From positions 868,001 through 932,000 of the forward strand of contig JACAAK010000014.1 of assembly GCA_025093985.1 (NCBI GenBank): 64,000 bases of DNA, written 5' to 3'. Below are positions 58,754-64,000 of this stretch, piece by piece. The first letter of the stretch is position 1. Each line of letters begins with the position of its first letter. Made by a program: the position numbers and the translations under genes. Source of the stretch: Calvatia gigantea (Eukaryota; Basidiomycota; Agaricomycetes; Agaricales; Lycoperdaceae). The notes under the pieces are model-generated. The model ran no database searches. It had not been told where the DNA came from and saw only the letters and a list, made by a program, of their open reading frames with translations.

Positions 58754-60686
58754 TTATGCAGACTGCTCGGCGTAGACCTAGATAGTTACGCTGTTAACGC
58801 CCGGAAATTGAAGAAGAGACAGAAAAAAAATGAAACAATGAAAGAAAAGAAGCTACTGTAGAAGACAGGGCGCGACTTCATACATCAAGAAAGGAACAAG
58901 GTTGAGAAGAATAGAAAAAGAAATGAGACACACTTTGATGGTCTTATCAGCGCATCCAGTAATTAGCCTTGTCCCTGTATGATCAAAGGTCGAGCAGAAG
59001 ATGCCCGCTTCGGCATCGAGCGACCCGGGTTGTGGGATATCGTCGAGTGTCTGGAAGGGCGTCCCGGAATTCCAGTCCCAGAACGTCAATGTACCGTTGT
59101 CACCTGTCAGAAGTAGGGAGATAGATTTTAGAATCAAGGGTTTTTGGTATAGGCCTCAGGATATGAAAGAAGATAATGTCGGCCGATCAAAGATGGAAGG
59201 ACGGAAATAAAAGAAAAAGATGAGGATAACGAAACAGGTCCATGATGCCAAGATCGGGATGTAATACTGAGGTAACGTAGACACGGAAAGATGGCAAGGG
59301 GGAAAAAAAGGTGGGAGAGAGCGGGGACATACCTCCAGAGAAAAACACGCCCTCGGAGTTAACGGACATCGTGTTGATTATGGCGTTGTGGCCACTGAAA
59401 TTGAAAACAAACGCGCCTTCCGGACACTTCCACTTTTTTATATTATTGCCTCCCGCAGAACCTGAGGCAAAGGAGTACTCTGTCGGGTGGACTGCGAGTG
59501 ACCGCACGGATTTTTTGTGGTGTGTTAGTGTCACCATCGTTTTTCCAGCTGCAAGGTCCCATAACCTGATAGTAGAATCCATGCTGCCTGTAATGACTTG
59601 TGGATCGGACTCTTGGCATTGGACGTCTGCGACCGTTGCGGTATGCCCAGCAAGGACATGAATTTGGGCTTTGGTGCGCATATCCCAGACGCGAGCGGAC
59701 GCATCACGACCGGATGTCACGAGGACATCAAGTGTAGGATGGAGGGAGAGCGCATAGACGCCCGAAAGGTGACCGTGATAGTGACGAATGACCTTGTTGG
59801 CTTCCAAGTCCCAACATTTTACCATCTAGATTTCGGGTTCAGCTTTCCAACTTTATTTGGGTATTACTGGGTATACGAACCTTATCCTCTCCACATGAAA
59901 ATAGATACGGGTGCCTCGGCGAGACCGCCAATCCACGGACAGTTGAGATGTGACCCGTCAGGGACAGCTTCAGTTCGCCAGACGCTAAATCCCAAATTTT
60001 GATCACACGGTCTCCGGCACCGGTTGCGAACCATTGGTTCCCTGGCTCAACAGCGGCACTGCGCACCCAGCCTAAATGGCCCGAAATGACCCGGACAAGC
60101 TTCCACGGAGGATGGTAAGTCGGTTTGATGGTTCGAGTAGTCTTGTGGAGGGTGAGGGCTTGGGAGAGTTTGGATTGAGAGGCGAATGTGGAAGGCTTCT
60201 GTTGGGGTGTTTGATCTATCGTTGCGATGGCTTTTGAGGCTGTCACATCCACCGCTGAAAAAGATATGAGGCTAGAGCCCCAGAGAGCTATGTCGGAAAC
60301 TCACGGCCTGCTGTGATCATCTTCCTAGCTTCCTTTGGTCGTGTCGGGCCTACGGGCCCTTGCTGTGACAAAAGGGCTGGCGGTAGCTCTCTATAGTTCT
60401 CATAATCGTCCCTCATCTTGACAGCTACCCGCAGCCGAGCACTAAGATAATGTTGAGTGAAAATAGGTCATAAGGGAGAACAGATTCACCTTTCTTCCTC
60501 ATCCTTCAGTCCTGCATCGATATCAGATGCAAATATATCCCAAGTGCGCTTTGCACTTCGCTTAAAAAGAGGTTCTAGGGAGGGCAGCGTCGCGGCCATT
60601 GTTGTTGGTATTGGTGCTGGTGGAGTGGTGGGGGTCGTGACAAAGAGGGAGAAGTTATTTGTGACTGTTGACGTGTTCACTGTCAT
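58754..60686 (-). CDS. PRP46: Pre-mRNA splicing factor PRP46/PLRG1, seven WD40 repeats
   Basis: Proposed exons (minus): 60686-60490, 60441-60305, 60254-59881, 59825-59333, 59103-58934, 58777-58754, giving 464 residues with frame kept at each joint. The first four introns are clear; the last exon (VYAEQSA) is less certain. The N-terminus ([41 protein letters not shown]) is typical of PRP46. Seven WD repeats follow, for example [59 protein letters not shown] and [12 protein letters not shown]. The protein is a core member of the NineTeen complex and is needed for spliceosome activation in the nucleus. An upstream in-frame ATG at 60746 would nearly touch the TFIIS start; 60686 is preferred. Confidence 0.9.
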
Positions 60687-60748
60687 CCATTGACGACGAC
60701 GTTCGAACGAGGATTGAGAGTGTCCTGGGTTTATATATTGAGGCAACG
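60687..60748. promoter_or_regulatory. Divergent promoter PRP46 / TFIIS
   Basis: Only 62 bp separate the two start codons (60686 minus, 60749 plus). It includes TTTATATATTG at about 60730, which might act as a TATA element for TFIIS. The 5' untranslated regions must overlap the neighbouring gene or be very short. Confidence 0.5.
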
Positions 60749-62071
60749 ATGGCAGATCCAGTAGAGCTCAGAAAGCTCGTAAAGCAGCTCCAGAGTGCAC
60801 CAACACCGGCGGTGAGGACCTATTTTCCTATGTTGAACCCTTTCAGTTTGTATTTTTACTCATATCCGTTCTTTTAGGATATTCTCGGTGTGTTAAGCAT
60901 CCTCAAGGACCAGCAGAATGTCACGGAAGCCATCCTACGCGTATGTACCTACATGCTACCCAAAATTTACAGAGAGCTGAAGTTCATTTCATTAGGAAAC
61001 TAAAGCTGGTCTCGCGGTGGGAAAGCTGCGAGGACATGCATCGAAAGAGGTCGCCGATGCCGCGAAGGACATTGTCAAGAAATGGAAGATGGCAGTCGAC
61101 AAAGCCAAGCAGGCGAACGGAGGTGGTAACACCCCAAAACTACAGAACGGGAAACCCGGTATGTGGCTGGCTCAAATCCCCCTTCTCACCATGGCGCTCA
61201 TCAGGTCGTGAGCGCAGATCGTAAAGCATCCATGAGCACCGCGAGCACTCCGGCGACACCAACGGCGACGGTAGGGAAGCAAGACACCCGGACAGCAAAG
61301 TCGGATGCTATTAAAGGGGGAACTGGGGACCCAACACGCGACAAATGCATCGAACTGATATATGATGCTTTGGCGAGTGACTCGTCTGCCCGTAAGTTGG
61401 TAACCGTGGGACCTGATATTCCATCACTGTTCACATTAACTCCTTCCACTAGCTGTTGAACTTATTCTATCACGCGCGCGCGGCGTGGAAAAATGTGTTT
61501 TTAATGACAGGGGTGGGACGAGCGCTGCATACAAGCAGAAAATTCGGTCCTTGTTTGTTAACCTTAAGGATAAGAACAACCCAGGTCTAAGAGAGACCGT
61601 TGTCAGTGGAGACCTACCGGTGGAGAAATTCACAAGGATGACGAATGAGGTACGTGATGTCCCCTTTGCACCGTCCATGACCCTAACCTGCCGTAGGAAA
61701 TGGCTTCTGAAGAACGCAAGGCAGCAGATAACAAGATTAAGGAAGATAACCTCTTCAAATCCCTTTCCGCTGCAGAACAACAGGCGGAAACAGATGCCTT
61801 CCAATGTTCGCGATGCAAACAACGGAAATGCCGTTATCGTCAAGCACAAACACGTAGTGCTGATGAACCTATGACGGTGCGTGCCGCGTATTACCTTTCT
61901 CTCCCTAACGCAATCTCATCAAACCATTCCGGCTTTCTTCGCTTCTGCACATTCTTGTAGACCTTTGTAACGTACGTTTCATTTCGAGCTTCACCTTAAC
62001 TCACCAGACTAACCTCGTTCCCTACCTCACGCAGATGCACTAACTGCGGTAACAGATGGAAATTTTCATAG
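60749..62071 (+). CDS. DST1: Transcription elongation factor TFIIS
   Basis: Eight exons: 60749-60811, 60878-60940, 60996-61158, 61218-61391, 61453-61649, 61697-61876, 61961-61971 and 62035-62071, total 295 residues. The N-terminal LW domain is MADPVELRKLVKQL and AILRETKAGLAVGKLRGHASKEV. A Ser/Thr linker follows. The central domain is RDKCIELIYDAL, CVFNDRGGTSAAYKQKIRSLFVNLKDKNNPGLRE and LPVEKFTRMTNEEMASEERK (each in sequence). The C-terminal zinc ribbon is CSRC, then the RSADEP acidic hairpin, then CTNCGNRWKF. TFIIS binds RNA polymerase II and stimulates cleavage of the nascent RNA at arrest sites. Length is close to the yeast protein. Exon 7 is only 11 nt. Intron 4's acceptor choice (GCGCAG at 61217 for exon 4) was set by frame. 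Confidence 0.93.
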
Positions 62072-62374
62072 AATCCTTGATAAGGAGTCCTTCACATCCC
62101 ATGCCCGTTGTTCTTGCCTCACCAGTGGTTTCATATTCTCCATCCGGATTACGCTCCTTTAGTCACCCCCTTATTTATATTGTCAGTGTGTCTGGAAATC
62201 GAAATGTCAGTTTTTCTCACTTGATCCGTGTTGCTCTTCAATGATTTTTCCACCATCGACCCGGCCCCAGCCACAGCTACCAGATATCAACTTGCTTTAC
62301 CTGCCAAGAGGCCTGAATGACTTAAAGCTCCACTATTTTTCCCCGACAGTTCACTCCGCTCCTGCACACAAATC
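62072..62374. other. TFIIS downstream region
   Basis: No separate gene seen; probably the 3' untranslated region of TFIIS and the promoter of the next gene. Confidence 0.4.
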
Positions 62375-63643
62375 ATGGCACCAGGCATCCTCTCAGGAGT
62401 GTCTGTGGACCATCGCGCACTTGCGGGTAGACTTTGGAAATCACGCACACCTCGTCACATCCTGTCACAAAAAGGCTGGGCGCTTTGCAATATAGATAAT
62501 AAAGATTCCGGTGGCCCTGTGGTTGCTGTGTTTGAGCACCACGCGGCTCGGTCTAGTGAGGAACGGTTCGGCCTTGCCACCAGGCCATGTCCAGATCCTC
62601 TTCGGTGTGCTTTGGACACGCTGCCATTGCACAGCTTGCCCGTTGTCTTACCATTAAAGGCTCCGTGGTATCCACAACTGTGTATAAAGCCTGCGCAGTT
62701 TCCAGTTCTCTCGCCTTTCACTCCACACTCTACTTTTCCCCCAACAATAGCCTCGATCGCTCCTGGGTATTCTCATCCTCTCATCAGAAATTGCATAGGT
62801 CAACTCTGCACTATGAATAGGCCATTCACGGCTGCCTTTCAACCCATTCTCAATCCACGACCGCAGCCCATTTCATTCTCTGTCACTCCGGCTTCAGCAT
62901 CATCCCCGACTACCATAACTTTGATGCCTTGGGAAGCACAAAGGCTAATGATCCAAGTGCTAGACACAGCATGGATTGTTGCAGAATCGTACTTGCGGGC
63001 GTACGCCCATTTTCATAGCCCGCCACCCGAAGATTCTTTCGGATTCAGGTTTCGGACCGCAGCCAATACCCCCCGACCACCCGCGCCCTTATATGATCCT
63101 TTGGGTTACTTCATGCCCGCCCTACTATCCGGGGAGCAACTCGAATTCTACGATGTGACGTTCCCAGTTGCCTCTACTCCAGTTCCTCCCATGCCACAAG
63201 AGTTCACCCTCCCTTCCATTGAATACGCTACGCGCCCGCGCACTCCACCTATCCATCCCACCTCTAACGCAGCACCACCCTCTATTGTGTTACAACCCCC
63301 TGCATGGCAAACGCAGCAGCTCATGAACGCACTCCAGCAGACGGGTCAGATTGGGAATCCCCACACCACGGGACCCACCCTCCCCCATACACCGGTCCCG
63401 AATTTGAATCCGAACGTGCCTGCAAACGGACCGGTGCCGGAAAACCAAAGGCTGAGAAGGGTGCCGAGGATGCGCAGGCCTTTGCCCCGGCGAGCGAGAT
63501 CAGCAGAAGAACAACAGACAACGGTTGTTGGATTCGTAGTGCAGGCAGCCACAGGTATGGGATCAGCAATCGTCAGTGGTGTGAAGAGGTTGAGAGATGG
63601 ACTTGACGAGGGTCGAGGTTCGAAGAGGTCGAGGGTCGATTAA
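62375..63643 (+). CDS. Hypothetical proline-rich protein
   Basis: An open frame of 422 codons without an intron. I recognise no domain. Residues 147 onward (from a second in-frame ATG at 62813, MNRPFTAAFQPILNPRPQP) look more protein-like: a short helical part (WEAQRLMIQVLDTAWIVAESYLRAY), then a Pro-rich region (PPMPQEF, PPIHPTSNAAPP), a Gln/Asn region, and a basic tail (RRVPRMRRPLPRRARS; KRLRDGLDEGRGSKRSRVD) that resembles nuclear localisation signals. The true start may be 62813, giving 276 residues; the upstream part is Ser/His/Pro-rich and could be non-coding. Stop TAA at 63641. A nuclear role is only inferred from the basic tail. Confidence 0.5.
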   Translation: MAPGILSGVSVDHRALAGRLWKSRTPRHILSQKGWALCNIDNKDSGGPVVAVFEHHAARSSEERFGLATRPCPDPLRCALDTLPLHSLPVVLPLKAPWYPQLCIKPAQFPVLSPFTPHSTFPPTIASIAPGYSHPLIRNCIGQLCTMNRPFTAAFQPILNPRPQPISFSVTPASASSPTTITLMPWEAQRLMIQVLDTAWIVAESYLRAYAHFHSPPPEDSFGFRFRTAANTPRPPAPLYDPLGYFMPALLSGEQLEFYDVTFPVASTPVPPMPQEFTLPSIEYATRPRTPPIHPTSNAAPPSIVLQPPAWQTQQLMNALQQTGQIGNPHTTGPTLPHTPVPNLNPNVPANGPVPENQRLRRVPRMRRPLPRRARSAEEQQTTVVGFVVQAATGMGSAIVSGVKRLRDGLDEGRGSKRSRVD

Positions 63644-64000
63644 TTGTTGACCCATAGTCTTTTGTGTCCGCATGCCCTGTTCCTTCTGCTTGTCTTCTCC
63701 TTCTCCAGTTCCTCACCTTTTCGCATGGAAGCTTGGGCCACACTACAAATTTCCCTTTGTATCATAGTCCGGATGGTGGATACCCTTTTATGCTTCTGGT
63801 ATCCTGTCATCGGAGAAGTCAATCATATTTCTTGGAATAGTACATACTCCCGAACAAGGAAAATATGACGCGCCACCGAAGGACAAAATATAGTTTCACC
63901 GGGAAATATTTTTTGAACACCGAACAGGATTTGGCTTGGGCAGCCGGGGCAAGAGAGCCAAGGCCCCCCAACGATGAGCGATCCTGGAGACGAAATGTTG
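63644..64000. other. Right edge, nothing recognised
   Basis: A 74-codon open frame (63644-63868) contains a hydrophobic stretch (ALFLLLVFSFSSSSPF) but starts one base after the previous stop and shows no other support. The remainder holds no recognisable feature. Confidence 0.4.

Noticed and set aside
59311..60002. Plus-strand ORFs antisense to PRP46
   Set aside because: They overlap WD40 coding exons on the other strand, with no motif of their own.
51226..63643. Secondary-metabolite cluster from adjacent hydrolases and acetyltransferase
   Set aside because: The neighbours are general transcription and splicing genes, and no backbone synthase is present.

Overview
The window looks like a piece of a filamentous basidiomycete genome, probably Agaricomycotina. 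The evidence is the intron-rich genes on the right, mostly with 47-84 nt GT-AG introns, and the compact divergent pair PRP46/TFIIS. The rest is a very large nest of chromodomain Ty3/Gypsy and Ty1/Copia retrotransposons. Species cannot be fixed from sequence alone. No tRNA, rRNA or CRISPR was seen.

Layout. Bases 1 to about 49,720 are almost entirely transposable elements. I define family A as a chromovirus with ~305-bp LTRs of the form TGTTATG...GTAACA. It has gag with two CCHC knuckles, then protease, RT, RNase H, integrase and chromodomain, plus an extra 3' ORF. Members: element A (511-3686, 5' truncated); element C (minus strand, 14348 down to 12740 and 6337 down to 3687), split by element B (6338-12734, full length, CTTTT target duplication); E1 (23029-26229) and its near copy E2 (30335-35296); F (36608-49721), whose 3' LTR is split by a full-length Copia (42723-49533, ACACC target duplication). 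Two solo Copia LTRs of the same 408-bp family sit at the same site in E1 and E2. A second chromovirus family (G), an older Gypsy (H), a ~1.3-kb repeat (D) and two Tc1/mariner remnants fill the gaps. Bases 27,209-29,870 look like a poorly corrected assembly patch, with a 200-bp A/T homopolymer block.

From about 51.2 kb the sequence is ordinary gene space. It holds a GNAT acetyltransferase, a decayed and an intact alpha/beta-hydrolase in tandem, a probable MED25-like VWA gene, the splicing factor PRP46/PLRG1 (minus), transcription elongation factor TFIIS (plus, divergent from PRP46 with 62 bp between the start codons) and a proline-rich hypothetical protein.

Most notable biology: family A carries the signature of Tf1/sushi-type self-primed reverse transcription. 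The 11 bases predicted to start the transcript pair with the 11 bases just inside the 5' LTR, and the pairing co-varies between elements B and F. Each complete member also carries an uncharacterised ~330-codon 3' ORF that begins two codons (A, B) or two bases (F) after the pol stop. The Copia has a primer-binding site for the anticodon arm of initiator tRNA-Met, as in Drosophila copia. LTR differences are transitions only, and most internal stops fit C-to-T or G-to-A change, consistent with methylation/deamination or RIP-like silencing.
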